From positions 62,001-126,000 of the forward strand of contig NZ_JBFATZ010000010.1 in assembly GCF_040678635.1 (NCBI RefSeq): DNA of 64,000 bases. The letters run 5' to 3'. Source of the stretch: Thermopolyspora sp040678635. GTDB lineage: Bacteria; Actinomycetota; Actinomycetes; Streptosporangiales; Streptosporangiaceae. The notes beneath the pieces are model-generated. The model saw nothing but the letters and a program-made list of their open reading frames with translations, did no database searches and had not been told where the DNA came from. Below are positions 28,666-37,418 of the stretch, one piece after another. Within the stretch, counting starts at the first letter, position 1. Each line of letters begins with the position of its first letter. The translations under genes and the position numbers were made by a program.

Positions 28666-30042
28666 ATGTCGGTGCGTGTGCATGACTCGCTCATCGAGCT
28701 GATGGGCGACACCCCGCTCCTACGGCTGCGCAAGGTGACCGCGGGCGTCCCCGCGCAGGTCCTGGCGAAAGTGGAATACTTCAACCCCGGCGGATCGGTC
28801 AAGGACCGGATCGCGCTGCGGATGATCGAGGCGGCGGAGCGCTCGGGCGCGTTGCGGCCCGGCGGCGTGATCGTCGAGCCGACGTCCGGCAACACCGGCG
28901 TGGGGCTCGCGATCGTCGCGCAGGAGAAGGGCTACCGGTGCCTGTTCGTGGTGCCGGACAAGGTCGCCCAGGACAAGATCGCGGTGCTGCGGGCGTACGG
29001 CGCCGAGGTCGTGGTGTGCCCGACGGCCGTGTCACCCGAGCACCCGGATTCGTACTATTCGGTGTCGGATCGGCTGGCCCGGGAGATTCCGGGCGCGTGG
29101 AAGCCGGACCAGTACAGCAACCCGGACAACCCGGCGAGCCACTACGCGAGCACCGGGCCGGAGCTGTGGGAGCAGACCGACGGCCGCATCACCCACTTCG
29201 TGGCGGGCATCGGCACCGGCGGCACGATCAGCGGCGTCGGCCGCTATCTCAAGGAGGTCTCCGGCGGGGCCGTGCAGATCATCGGCGCGGACCCGGAGGG
29301 GTCGGTGTACTCCGGCGGGTCCGGTCGGCCGTACCTGGTGGAAGGGGTCGGGGAGGACATCTGGCCCGTCACCTACGACCGGACCATCGCCGACGAGGTC
29401 ATCGCGGTCTCCGACAAGGACTCCTTCACGATGACGCGGCGGCTCGCCCGCGAGGAGGGCCTGCTCGTCGGCGGGTCGAGCGGCATGGCGGTGGTGGCGG
29501 CGCTGCGGGTCGCGGCGCGGGCCCGGCCGGAGGACGTCGTGGTCGTGCTGCTGCCGGACGGCGGGCGGGGCTACCTGTCCAAGATCTTCAACGACGAGTG
29601 GATGGCCGACTACGGCTTCCTCACCTCCGGCGGGGACGAGGCCCTCGTGCGGGAGGTGCTGGCCCGCAAGTCGCGTTCGCTGCCGCAGTTCATCCACACG
29701 CACCCGCACGAGTCCGTGGGCACGGCCATCTCGATCATGCGGGAGTACGGCGTGTCGCAGTTGCCGGTGATGAAGGAGGAGCCGCCGGTGATGGCCGCCG
29801 AGGTGGTGGGGTCCATCGTCGAGCGCGACCTGCTCGACGCCCTCTACCGGGGCCGGGTCGGCTCCGAGGACGCGATCGAAGGGCACATGTCGGCGCCGCT
29901 TCCGATGATCGGCTCGGGCGAGCCGGTGTCCATCGCCGTCGACGCGCTGGAGAAGGCGGACGCCGCCGTCGTGCTCGACGACGGCAAGCCGGTGGGCATG
30001 CTCACCCGTCAGGACCTGCTGGCCTTCCTCGCCAACCACTGA
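28666..30042 (+). CDS. cbs: Cystathionine beta-synthase
   Basis: A 458-residue PLP enzyme that condenses homocysteine and serine to cystathionine. PLP lysine is Lys46 in NPGGSVKDRIA; the substrate loop EPTSGNTGVGLA and the phosphate loop GIGTGGTISGVGRYL are intact. The carboxyl 125 residues form a tandem CBS-domain pair (SVGTAISIMREYGVSQLPVM; VDALEKADAAVVLDDGKPVGMLTRQDLLAFL), a regulatory module. No heme-binding extension is present. Start at ATG 28666 excludes a long upstream open frame. Works with the cystathionine gamma-synthase/lyase at 31680 in reverse transsulfuration. Confidence 0.94.
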   Translation: MSVRVHDSLIELMGDTPLLRLRKVTAGVPAQVLAKVEYFNPGGSVKDRIALRMIEAAERSGALRPGGVIVEPTSGNTGVGLAIVAQEKGYRCLFVVPDKVAQDKIAVLRAYGAEVVVCPTAVSPEHPDSYYSVSDRLAREIPGAWKPDQYSNPDNPASHYASTGPELWEQTDGRITHFVAGIGTGGTISGVGRYLKEVSGGAVQIIGADPEGSVYSGGSGRPYLVEGVGEDIWPVTYDRTIADEVIAVSDKDSFTMTRRLAREEGLLVGGSSGMAVVAALRVAARARPEDVVVVLLPDGGRGYLSKIFNDEWMADYGFLTSGGDEALVREVLARKSRSLPQFIHTHPHESVGTAISIMREYGVSQLPVMKEEPPVMAAEVVGSIVERDLLDALYRGRVGSEDAIEGHMSAPLPMIGSGEPVSIAVDALEKADAAVVLDDGKPVGMLTRQDLLAFLANH

Positions 30043-30051
30043 TCCGCGGCG

Positions 30052-31251
30052 TTAGGCGACGGGGCGGCGGGCGGCCTCGGGGTCGCATTTGAGCACGGCG
30101 CAGACCTCCCAGGCGCCCTGCGGGGTGAAGCCCGCGGTGAGGGTGCCGCCGAGGGCCTCGACGCGCTCGGCCATGCCGACGAGGCCGAACCCGCCGCCGA
30201 GGCGGCTCAGTCGTGGGTCGCCCATGCCGCCGCCGCTGCCGTAGTTGCGCACGCGCAGCCGTACGCCCTCGGGGACCAGGGAGAGATCGACCTCGACCCA
30301 GGTGGTGCCGGGGGCGTGCTTGCGAATGTTGGTGAGCGACTCCTGGAGCACCCGGTGCAGGGTGGTGAGCACCTCGGGGGGCAGGTCGGCGGAGCTGACG
30401 CCCTGGCCGACGTCGAAGGCGACCTGGGGGCCGTCGCCCGCGGCGAAGCCGTCCACCAGGACGCGCAGGTCGCTGAGCGAGGTGCCGGGGGTGCGGGCGG
30501 CCTCCTCGTCCGAGCGCAGCACGGTGACGAGGCGGCGCATCGCGGTGAGCGCGTCGCCGCCGGCGGTGGCGATGGCGTCCAGCGCGGGCAGCACGGCCTC
30601 GGGGCGCTGCTCGCCGACGGCGCGGGCGGCCTGGGCCTGCACGACGATGCCGGTGATGTGGTGGGCGACCAGGTCGTGGAGCTCGCGGGCGATGTCGAGG
30701 CGCTCGGCCCGGCGCACCGACTCCAGCGCCTCCTCGCGGCGTACCTGCTGGAAGCGGAAGTAGCCGCCGATGGACGCGGCGACCACCCACAGGATGAACA
30801 GGAAGAATACCAGCACCACCCCGTCGAAGGTGCCCCAGATGAGGAACCGCAGCGCTTGGGCTTCGAGCACGACCATGGTGGCGATCGCCAGGGCCGCGGC
30901 GGCGGAGAAGGGCTGCACCCGCCGCACCACGCTGATCGTGAGGAAGAGCAGGGCGCCCATCTCGGTCAATCCGGGGTGGCCCTCGCCCGTGCCCAGCACC
31001 GCCAGGTCGAAGGCCGTGACCGCCGCCGACATCGTCAGGGATGCGATCAGCATCCCGATCAGCTTGCGGTGCCGCAGGATGACGGCGGTGAAGCCCACCA
31101 TACCGGCGGCGAGGCAGAGGCCGTCGATCTCCACCGCCTCCCTCGACGCCACCAGGAGCATGTCGAACAGCAGGGCCGGAGCGAACGCGCCGATGAGGGC
31201 GAGTTCCTTGAGCCGACGAAGCAGCCTCACAAATCGGTTCTTGTCGCCCAC
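30052..31251 (-). CDS. Orphan sensor histidine kinase (HisKA_3 type)
   Basis: A ~399-residue membrane kinase: five or six hydrophobic segments in the first ~160 residues, then the dimerisation/phospho-acceptor motif IARELHDLVAHHITGIVVQAQ with the conserved His, and a GHKL ATPase domain (ESLTNIRKHAPG N-box; GGGFGLVGMAERVEALGG G-box). Family partners are LuxR/NarL regulators, but none lies next to it. Converges with cystathionine beta-synthase 9 bp apart. Start at GTG 31251, with TACGCT eight bases upstream suggesting a leaderless transcript; TTG 31272 is an alternative. Confidence 0.85.
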   Translation of the reverse strand: MGDKNRFVRLLRRLKELALIGAFAPALLFDMLLVASREAVEIDGLCLAAGMVGFTAVILRHRKLIGMLIASLTMSAAVTAFDLAVLGTGEGHPGLTEMGALLFLTISVVRRVQPFSAAAALAIATMVVLEAQALRFLIWGTFDGVVLVFFLFILWVVAASIGGYFRFQQVRREEALESVRRAERLDIARELHDLVAHHITGIVVQAQAARAVGEQRPEAVLPALDAIATAGGDALTAMRRLVTVLRSDEEAARTPGTSLSDLRVLVDGFAAGDGPQVAFDVGQGVSSADLPPEVLTTLHRVLQESLTNIRKHAPGTTWVEVDLSLVPEGVRLRVRNYGSGGGMGDPRLSRLGGGFGLVGMAERVEALGGTLTAGFTPQGAWEVCAVLKCDPEAARRPVA

Positions 31252-31407
31252 GGTCCCAGAGCGTAGGACCAACGGACGACCGTGGGCATCGGCTATTCGG
31301 CTGAGGCCGGTCGGCCGGAGACCACCTGTTCAGCCGAGGCGCCCGGGGGCGCTCCCGGCGCATGCTTGAGGCACCTACCCAAACAGGGGATCAAACAGGG
31401 GGTCATC

Positions 31408-31611
31408 ATGATCATCATCGGAACCGTGCTCGCCGCCCTGGCCGTGCTGGCGCTGGCGCTCTGCGCGCTCGCCGACCCGGTGCTGCTCTCCCGCGTGAAC
31501 GGCGAGCACGCCGAGGGCGCCAGCGGCCGTCACATCGCGGCGCGTCCCGAGCCGACCGCCCCGCTCGCCGTCCTGCCTGCCGTGGCCCAGGAGGGCCTCG
31601 CCGCCGCCTGA
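31408..31611 (+). CDS. Small single-pass membrane protein
   Basis: A 67-residue protein with a hydrophobic helix in residues 1-25 (MIIIGTVLAALAVLALALCA) and a polar Ala/Glu/Arg tail. It is preceded by AGGGGG at good spacing; just upstream CAAACAGGGG occurs twice. A longer frame from 31282 lacks a ribosome-binding site. No family recognised. It sits between the divergent histidine kinase and the cystathionine gamma-synthase/lyase gene, so could be a regulator or lipid-interacting peptide, but nothing supports a specific role. Confidence 0.6.
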   Translation: MIIIGTVLAALAVLALALCALADPVLLSRVNGEHAEGASGRHIAARPEPTAPLAVLPAVAQEGLAAA

Positions 31612-31679
31612 CCCATGAGGCCGCCGAGACCTCCGGAGAAGAGGCTCCCGGCCCCGGCCCGCGGGCTAGGCTCGGGTGC

Positions 31680-32819
31680 ATGACAGAAGGCTTTGAGACG
31701 CTGGCCATCCACGCAGGTCAGGAGGCCGACCCGCACACGGGGGCGGTGGTCGTCCCGATTTACGCCACCTCCACCTACAAGCAGGACGGCGTGGGGGGTC
31801 TGCGGTCGGGCTACGAGTACAGCCGGTCGGCGAACCCCACGCGGACGGCGCTGGAGGAGTGCCTCGCGGCGCTGGAGGGGGGCACGCGGGGGTTGGCGTT
31901 CGCCTCCGGGCTCGCGGCCGAGGACGCGATCCTGCGGGCGCTGTGCGTGCCGGGGGATCACGTCATCATCCCCAGCGACGCATACGGCGGGACCTATCGG
32001 CTCTTCGCCAAGGTGTACGAGCGGTGGGGGCTGACGTTCGACCCCGCGCCGCTCGGCGACATCGACGCCGTCCGGGCGGCGGTGACCGATTCGACCCGGA
32101 TGATCTGGGTGGAGACGCCCACCAATCCGCTGCTTGGCGTGGCCGACATCGCCGCGCTGGCGCAGGTGGCCCGCGAGGCGGGCGCGACGCTCGTGGTGGA
32201 CAACACGTTCGCCTCGCCGTACCTGCAGCAACCGCTCGCCCTCGGAGCGGACATCGTCGTACATTCCACCACAAAGTATCTCGGCGGCCACTCGGACGTG
32301 GTCGGCGGCGCGCTCGTCACCGCCGACGCGGAGCTGGGCGAGCGGCTCGCCTTCCACCAGAACGCGATGGGCGCGGTGGCCGGGCCGTTCGACGCCTGGC
32401 TCACCCTGCGCGGAGCCAAGACCCTCGCCGTACGCATGGACCGGCACTGCGACAACGCCGAGCGCGTCGTCGAGCTGCTGAGCGCGCACCCGAAGGTGAC
32501 CCAGGTGCTCTATCCGGGCCTGCCCGGACATCCCGGGCACGAGGCCGCGGCCAAGCAGATGCGGCGGTTCGGCGGCATGGTGTCGTTCCGCGTGGCGGGC
32601 GGCCCGGACGAGGCGGTACGCGTATGCGAGCGCACGCGGCTGTTCACGCTCGGCGAGTCGCTCGGCGGCGTCGAGTCGCTGATCGAGCACCCCGGACGGA
32701 TGACCCACCAATCGGTCGCGGGCTCGCCGCTGGAGGTACCGGACGATCTCGTCCGGCTCTCGGTCGGCATCGAGTCGATCGACGACCTGCTCGCCGATCT
32801 CACCGAGGCGCTCCGCTAG
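31680..32819 (+). CDS. metB: Cystathionine gamma-synthase / gamma-lyase
   Basis: A 379-residue Cys/Met-metabolism PLP enzyme. It opens with TLAIHAGQEADPHTGAVVVPIYATSTY; PLP lysine is Lys199 in HSTTKYLGGHSD; SLGGVESLIEHPGRMTH is the distal active-site segment. Whether it makes cystathionine from O-acyl-homoserine or cleaves it cannot be told from these motifs; with cystathionine beta-synthase 1.6 kb away, lyase (reverse transsulfuration) is attractive. The ATG lies 7 nt after TAGGCT (31667-31672), suggesting a leaderless message. An upstream frame extension is antisense or out of context and is rejected. Confidence 0.92.
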   Translation: MTEGFETLAIHAGQEADPHTGAVVVPIYATSTYKQDGVGGLRSGYEYSRSANPTRTALEECLAALEGGTRGLAFASGLAAEDAILRALCVPGDHVIIPSDAYGGTYRLFAKVYERWGLTFDPAPLGDIDAVRAAVTDSTRMIWVETPTNPLLGVADIAALAQVAREAGATLVVDNTFASPYLQQPLALGADIVVHSTTKYLGGHSDVVGGALVTADAELGERLAFHQNAMGAVAGPFDAWLTLRGAKTLAVRMDRHCDNAERVVELLSAHPKVTQVLYPGLPGHPGHEAAAKQMRRFGGMVSFRVAGGPDEAVRVCERTRLFTLGESLGGVESLIEHPGRMTHQSVAGSPLEVPDDLVRLSVGIESIDDLLADLTEALR

Positions 32820-32863
32820 TCTCCGCCGTGGCGCGGGCCGGAACCCGGCCCGCGCGGCCGGCA

Positions 32864-33301
32864 CTAGTGCGGCGGGTTGAAGAAGACCATCAGGACGAGG
32901 ATCACCAGCCAGAGCAGCGAGACGATGCCGCCGAACGCGGCGATCCGCCCGGTCTGCACCTTCGCGTCATCCTCCGGCGTCTCACTGGACAGCGCTCGTA
33001 CGGCCGTGCCCTGGTCGCGGTCGATCACCACCAGCAGCACCGCGCCCACGATGAACAACGTCATCGACACCGACAGATACGGCGCGCCGAGGGCGCTGCG
33101 CCCCAGCAGCGCACCGAACAGGAAGACGCCGAGCGTGAGGAAGCCGAAGATCCGGGTTCCCCGGTGCAGGTACCGCACCACCTCGACATTCTTCTGCCGG
33201 ATATAGCGGGGTGTGGCCCCGGTCAGCGCGGCGACCGGGCCGATCGTGAAAATGGCGAACGCGATGTGCAGCCACAGCAGCACCTTGTCGAGAAACGACA
33301 T
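32864..33301 (-). CDS. Four-helix small membrane protein (DUF2269-like)
   Basis: A 145-residue protein with four hydrophobic segments (WLHIAFAIFTIGPVAALTG; GFLTLGVFLFGALLG; VSMTLFIVGAVLLVVI; GIVSLLWLVILVLMVFF) and a conserved-looking TPRYIRQKNVEVVRYLHRGTR loop after the first. This matches small actinobacterial DUF2269-like integral membrane proteins of unknown function. Starts at ATG 33301. Converges with the cystathionine gamma-synthase/lyase gene with a 44-bp gap. Confidence 0.75.
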   Translation of the reverse strand: MSFLDKVLLWLHIAFAIFTIGPVAALTGATPRYIRQKNVEVVRYLHRGTRIFGFLTLGVFLFGALLGRSALGAPYLSVSMTLFIVGAVLLVVIDRDQGTAVRALSSETPEDDAKVQTGRIAAFGGIVSLLWLVILVLMVFFNPPH

Positions 33302-33467
33302 GGGCCTGAGAGTAGCGGTTCAGTGATCGGATAAACAGCGCGGACCTCCAACCATTCGCCGCCCATCTGCCCGCATTCCAGACATTTGCGCTTGTCACGG
33401 CTCTCGCGACCGATGCCACGACCGCAGCACTCGCCGTGCGCCCCTTGGCCGCCGCGACGCGACGCAT

Positions 33468-33625
33468 GGCGCTGACCGGGCCTCTTGGACGGCGTCTGGC
33501 CTGGTGCACATCACACCAGGCCAGACGTTATGCGCCGTCTCCTTCTGCGTTATCGCTGCGCTGTGTCCTCTTGCGCCGCGTCGGCGCGTCGATGTGCGGC
33601 GCTGACCGGCGCCTTTTGGACGGCG
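33468..33625. repeat. Hairpin bracketed by imperfect direct repeats
   Basis: Within the 332-bp gap between two leftward genes, a perfect inverted repeat CGTCTGGCCTGGTG / CACCAGGCCAGACG (33493-33506 and 33514-33527, 7-nt loop) is flanked by two near-identical ~27-bp direct repeats beginning GGCGCTGACCGG and ending TTGGACGGCG (33468-33494 and 33598-33625). Between them TTATGCGCCG, TTATCGCTGCG and TTGCGCCGCG are related short segments. The hairpin may terminate the VWA gene; the direct repeats suggest a small insertion or duplication. The remainder of the gap (33302-33467) holds nothing recognisable. Confidence 0.65.
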
Positions 33626-33633
33626 CTCAACGA

Positions 33634-35643
33634 TCAGCGGCGGGTTCTCGCGCGGAGGAAGTCGCTGACCACGTACTCGCCGAGGCGCTCGGCGCTGGGG
33701 GAGAAGACCCGGCCCCCGTTGCGGCGGGCGACCTCGTCGACGAAGACCTTGAGGCGCTCGTCGGCGGCGAGCATGAAGACGTTGAGCGTGGCGCGGCGGC
33801 GGGTCATCTTGTCCACCTCCGCCAGGGTGAGTTCCAGGGTCTCCTTTGACGGCGGCCATTCGAACCAGTAGCGGCCGTTGCGCATCAGGTGGGCGGTGGG
33901 CTCGCCGTCGGTGACGATCAGGACGACCGGCTCGAAGTCGGGGTGGCGGTCCAGGTGGCGTCCGGCGATCAGCAGGGCGTGGTGCAGGTTGGTGCCCTGG
34001 ACCATGTCCCAGTCGAGGCCGGCCAGCTCGTCGGGCTGGAGCACCCGGGCGTAGTTGGAGAAACCGATGATCTGCACGGCGTCCTGGGGGAACTTCGTCG
34101 ATACCAGGGCCTGCAGGGCGAGCGCGGTCTGCTTGGCGACCGCCCAGGTGCCGCGCAGGGCCATCGAGTACGACAGGTCGACCAGCAGGCAGACGGCCGC
34201 GGCGGTGCGGCGCTCGGTTTCGGCCACCTCGAAGTCGTCCACCGACAGGCGCACGCCCGCCCGCCCGTCGCCCGCCCGCCTATCGCCCGGCCGCCTATCG
34301 CCCGCCCGCCTATCGCCCACCCGGACGCCGCCGCGCCGTACGCCGTTGACGACGGTGCGGACCACGTCGATCGGCTGCTCGTCGCCGAAGCGCCAGGGGC
34401 GGGAGGCGCCGGTGAGCTCCCCGGCGGCCCCGGCGTCGTGCTGGTCGTGGTCGCCGCGGCGGCCCGAGTCCAGCGACGAGAACACGCGGCGCAGCGCGGT
34501 CTCGCCGAGGCGGCGCACCGCCTTCGGGGTGAGTTCCAGCTTGCCGCGCTGGCGGCGCAGATAGCCCTGCTCCTCCAGTTCGCGCTCGATGCGGCGCAGG
34601 GCCTCCAGGTCATCGACGGCCGAACGGCCGAGGGCGCGTCGTACGGCGGCCTCGTCGATGTCGTCGAGCCGGGCGCCGGGGTAGTCCTGCCGCAGCGCGG
34701 CCTCCAGCTCGCCGAGGTCGGACAGCTCCTGCAGGGCGGTGGTGGCGTCGCCCATGCCGAGCGGGTCGTCGCCGGTCATCCGCTCCGGCGTGTCCCAGGC
34801 CAGGTCGGGGCGGCGGTTGTAGAGGGACTCGCCGAGGCGGCGCATCTCGTCGGCGAGGCCGGCCTGCTCCAGGGTCTGGTTCATCAGCGCCTGCAGCTCG
34901 GCGCGCTGCTCGGGGCTGAGCGAGGCGAGCAGGCGCTGCGCGGCGGCGGCGCGGCGGGCGAGGATGTCGACGAGCTCTTCGAGGTTGCGCGGGTTCTCCG
35001 GGAAGAACTCCCCGTGCTTCTCCATGAACCGGTCGAAGTCGGCCTGGGTGTGCTGGCCTCGGGCGTCTTTGTCGAGCATGTCGTTGAGGTCCGACAGCAT
35101 CTGGCGGACCCGTTCCATCGCCTGCGGGTCCGGGTTCGCCAGGGCCTCGCGCATGCCGCGGAACCGGCTGTCGAGCACCTCGCGGCGCAGCAGGTCGCGC
35201 AGCTCCTCGAAGGTCCGCCGCGCGGCCTCCGAGCGCCACTGGTAGGAGCTGAGGCGCTGGATCGCCCCGGCGGTGTCGTCCGGCAGCGCGTCGAGCTCGG
35301 CCTCGCGCATGCGGGCGTCGTCGCTCGGGTCGGGGAACAACTCGGCACGTTCCTGGCCGATCGCCTTGTCGAGCAGCGCTCGCGCCCGTTCGAGGGTGCC
35401 GTCTAGCCGCCCGCGTTCGCGCAGCTCGCGGCGGCGCTGCCGGACCTGCCGGAGCAGCTCGTCGAGGCCGCGCCGGTCCTGCCGACCGGGCAGGCCGCGC
35501 CGCAGCAGGTCGCGCAGGGCGTCCATCGGGGTGGAGCCGGACAGGATCGCGTCGCCCATCTCGTCGAGGACGGCACGGACGTCGTACGGCGGGGCCAGCG
35601 GATCCGGCCCGTCGTGATATTCGCCGTAACGGTAGCCGCTCAT
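33634..35643 (-). CDS. VWA-domain protein (CoxE/MoxR-partner type)
   Basis: A 669-residue cytoplasmic protein. The first ~400 residues are helical and charged (RQRRRELRERGRLDG, MREALANPDPQAMERVRQMLSDLNDMLDKDARGQ), an uncharacterised region shared by VWA proteins paired with MoxR ATPases. A von Willebrand A domain follows from about residue 475 with MIDAS DLSYSM, the TDGEPTA segment and the GTNLHHAL threonine. A short low-complexity stretch of GDRRA repeats precedes it. GAAGGAGC precedes ATG 35643. With the MoxR ATPase encoded 210 bp upstream it likely forms a metal-dependent chaperone/remodelling pair. Confidence 0.88.
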   Translation of the reverse strand: MSGYRYGEYHDGPDPLAPPYDVRAVLDEMGDAILSGSTPMDALRDLLRRGLPGRQDRRGLDELLRQVRQRRRELRERGRLDGTLERARALLDKAIGQERAELFPDPSDDARMREAELDALPDDTAGAIQRLSSYQWRSEAARRTFEELRDLLRREVLDSRFRGMREALANPDPQAMERVRQMLSDLNDMLDKDARGQHTQADFDRFMEKHGEFFPENPRNLEELVDILARRAAAAQRLLASLSPEQRAELQALMNQTLEQAGLADEMRRLGESLYNRRPDLAWDTPERMTGDDPLGMGDATTALQELSDLGELEAALRQDYPGARLDDIDEAAVRRALGRSAVDDLEALRRIERELEEQGYLRRQRGKLELTPKAVRRLGETALRRVFSSLDSGRRGDHDQHDAGAAGELTGASRPWRFGDEQPIDVVRTVVNGVRRGGVRVGDRRAGDRRPGDRRAGDGRAGVRLSVDDFEVAETERRTAAAVCLLVDLSYSMALRGTWAVAKQTALALQALVSTKFPQDAVQIIGFSNYARVLQPDELAGLDWDMVQGTNLHHALLIAGRHLDRHPDFEPVVLIVTDGEPTAHLMRNGRYWFEWPPSKETLELTLAEVDKMTRRRATLNVFMLAADERLKVFVDEVARRNGGRVFSPSAERLGEYVVSDFLRARTRR
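34256..34320. repeat. In-frame 15-bp tandem repeat inside the VWA gene
   Basis: Three full 15-bp units (CCCGCCCGCCTATCG, second with one change) at 34271-34315, with partial units on each side. Read on the coding strand they give repeated GDRRA/GDRRP pentapeptides. Copy-number changes would not break the frame. Confidence 0.85.
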
Positions 35644-35853
35644 CGCGTGCTCCTTCGCTGGAGACCCCGGGCCGCGGCCCGGGAAGGGAATGCGAACCGG
35701 CCGCGTCGTGGTGGCGCGGGGAACGCGGATCCGCCGCCGAGGGAATGGGACCGTGACGGTCCGTGCTCCCGGGCGAGCCGTTCCGTCCCGGGAGTCGTGC
35801 TCCTCGGCGCCGTCATCGGGACCTCCCGTGCGCCGTGACCGGCCCGCGGGCGC

Positions 35854-37266
35854 TCAGGTGCGGTAACGGGCACCGCCCCCCTCGATGTCGTCCTTGGACA
35901 GGCGGCGCATGAGGTAGAGCCCCTCCAGGGCGAACTCCAGCGCGGCGGCGGCGTGCCCGGGGGACTCGTCGCCCTCGCCCATGCCGAGCGCGGACATGAT
36001 CTTGGACAGGCCGCTCACCGGGCCGATCTGCCGCAGCAGCTCGGCGGCCGGGACCAGCTCGCCGGACTCGATCTGCGCGCCCTCGGTGAACTTGTCGAGC
36101 AGCGGCGACAGGTCCATGCCGCCCAGCGTGCCGCGGAACACCTCGGCGGTGGCCCGGCGCAGCAGGTGGGCCAGCACCTCGGTCTCCCGGCCCTCCTCGC
36201 TCACCTCGAACTCGACCTTGCCGCGCAGGGTGTGCACCACCGCGGGCAGGTCGCAGACGCGGGTCACGGCCAGGTCCTCGCCGGCGATCGCGGCCCGCCG
36301 TACGGCGGAGGCGGCGGCGGTCTCGGCGGCGGCGATGGAGAACCGTGCCGAGACGCCGGAGCGGGCGTCCACGGCGGTGGACTCGCGTACCAGCCGGGTG
36401 AACCGGGCGATCACCTCGACGAGGTGCTCGGGCAGGTCGGCCCCGAGGGTGACCCAGTCGAGCTCGGCCTCCTGCCGGATCAGCCGCAGCTCGGCGTCGA
36501 GGTCGATCGGGTAGTGGGTGCGGATCTCCGCGCCGAAGCGGTCCTTCAGCGGCGTGATGATCCGGCCCCGGTTGGTGTAGTCCTCGGGGTTGGCGCTGGC
36601 GATCAGCAGGATGTCCAGCGGCAGGCGCAGGTTGTAGCCGCGGACCTGGATGTCGCGTTCCTCCAGGACGTTCAGCAGCGACACCTGGATGCGCTCGGCG
36701 AGGTCGGGCAGCTCGTTGACGGAGAAGATCCCCCGGTTGGTACGCGGCACCAGGCCGTAGTGCACGGTCTCCGGGTCGCCCAGTGTGCGCCCCTCGGCGA
36801 TCTTGATGGGGTCGACGTCGCCGATCAGGTCGCCCACCGAGGTGTCGGGGGTGGCGAGCTTCTCGCCGTAGCGCTCGTCGCGGTGCTTCCACGCCACCGG
36901 CAGGTCGTCACCCTTCTCCTCGGCGAGCCTGCGGCAGCGCACGCATACCGGGGCGTACGGATGATCGTTGATCTCGCAGCCCTCGACGACGGGGGTCCAC
37001 TCGTCGAGCAGGCCGGTGATCGTACGAATGAGACGGGTCTTGCCCTGCCCGCGCTCGCCGAGCAGGACCAGGTCGTGACCGGCGAGGAGGGCCCGTTCCA
37101 GGTGGGGCAGCACGGTATCGTCGAAGCCGATGATCCCCGGGAAGCGCGTCTGTCCGGAACGCAGCCGGGCGAGGAGGTTCTCCCGGATCTCGGCTTTGAC
37201 GGTGCGGTGGACGTGGCCGCTCTCGCGCAGTTCACGCAGAGTGTGAGCCTCTGGGTTTGGATGCAC
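35854..37266 (-). CDS. MoxR-type AAA+ ATPase (Mg-chelatase-like)
   Basis: A 470-residue AAA+ protein: Walker A LLGERGQGKTRLIRT, Walker B region FSVNELPDLAERIQVSLLNVLEE, sensor-1 LIASANPEDYTN and the lid helices, as in ChlI/MoxR proteins that work with VWA partners. Residues ~95-110 contain a CxINDHPYAPVCVRCRRL zinc-finger-like insertion. Start at GTG 37266, 7 nt after TAGTCT, fits a leaderless message and the usual length; ATG 37296 is possible. In the same direction as the VWA gene and separated from it by 210 bp (35644-35853) without an evident gene. Confidence 0.9.
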   Translation of the reverse strand: MHPNPEAHTLRELRESGHVHRTVKAEIRENLLARLRSGQTRFPGIIGFDDTVLPHLERALLAGHDLVLLGERGQGKTRLIRTITGLLDEWTPVVEGCEINDHPYAPVCVRCRRLAEEKGDDLPVAWKHRDERYGEKLATPDTSVGDLIGDVDPIKIAEGRTLGDPETVHYGLVPRTNRGIFSVNELPDLAERIQVSLLNVLEERDIQVRGYNLRLPLDILLIASANPEDYTNRGRIITPLKDRFGAEIRTHYPIDLDAELRLIRQEAELDWVTLGADLPEHLVEVIARFTRLVRESTAVDARSGVSARFSIAAAETAAASAVRRAAIAGEDLAVTRVCDLPAVVHTLRGKVEFEVSEEGRETEVLAHLLRRATAEVFRGTLGGMDLSPLLDKFTEGAQIESGELVPAAELLRQIGPVSGLSKIMSALGMGEGDESPGHAAAALEFALEGLYLMRRLSKDDIEGGGARYRT

Positions 37267-37418
37267 GGGAACGAGACTATGTCCCCTTCCCGCCATCGCG
37301 CACGCGACCGCCGTTCTGGATCTCCTCGCAACGAGTGGCGGATCGAACGCGTTGTTGCCCATCTAGTGGGGAGAATCGGGCCAAGGGGATTAGTCGGACC
37401 TAGTGAAAGGCGAGACGC

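Noticed and set aside
33436..33849. A 137-codon rightward frame entering the VWA gene
   Set aside because: It is antisense to the VWA domain over most of its length and covers the repeat and hairpin region.
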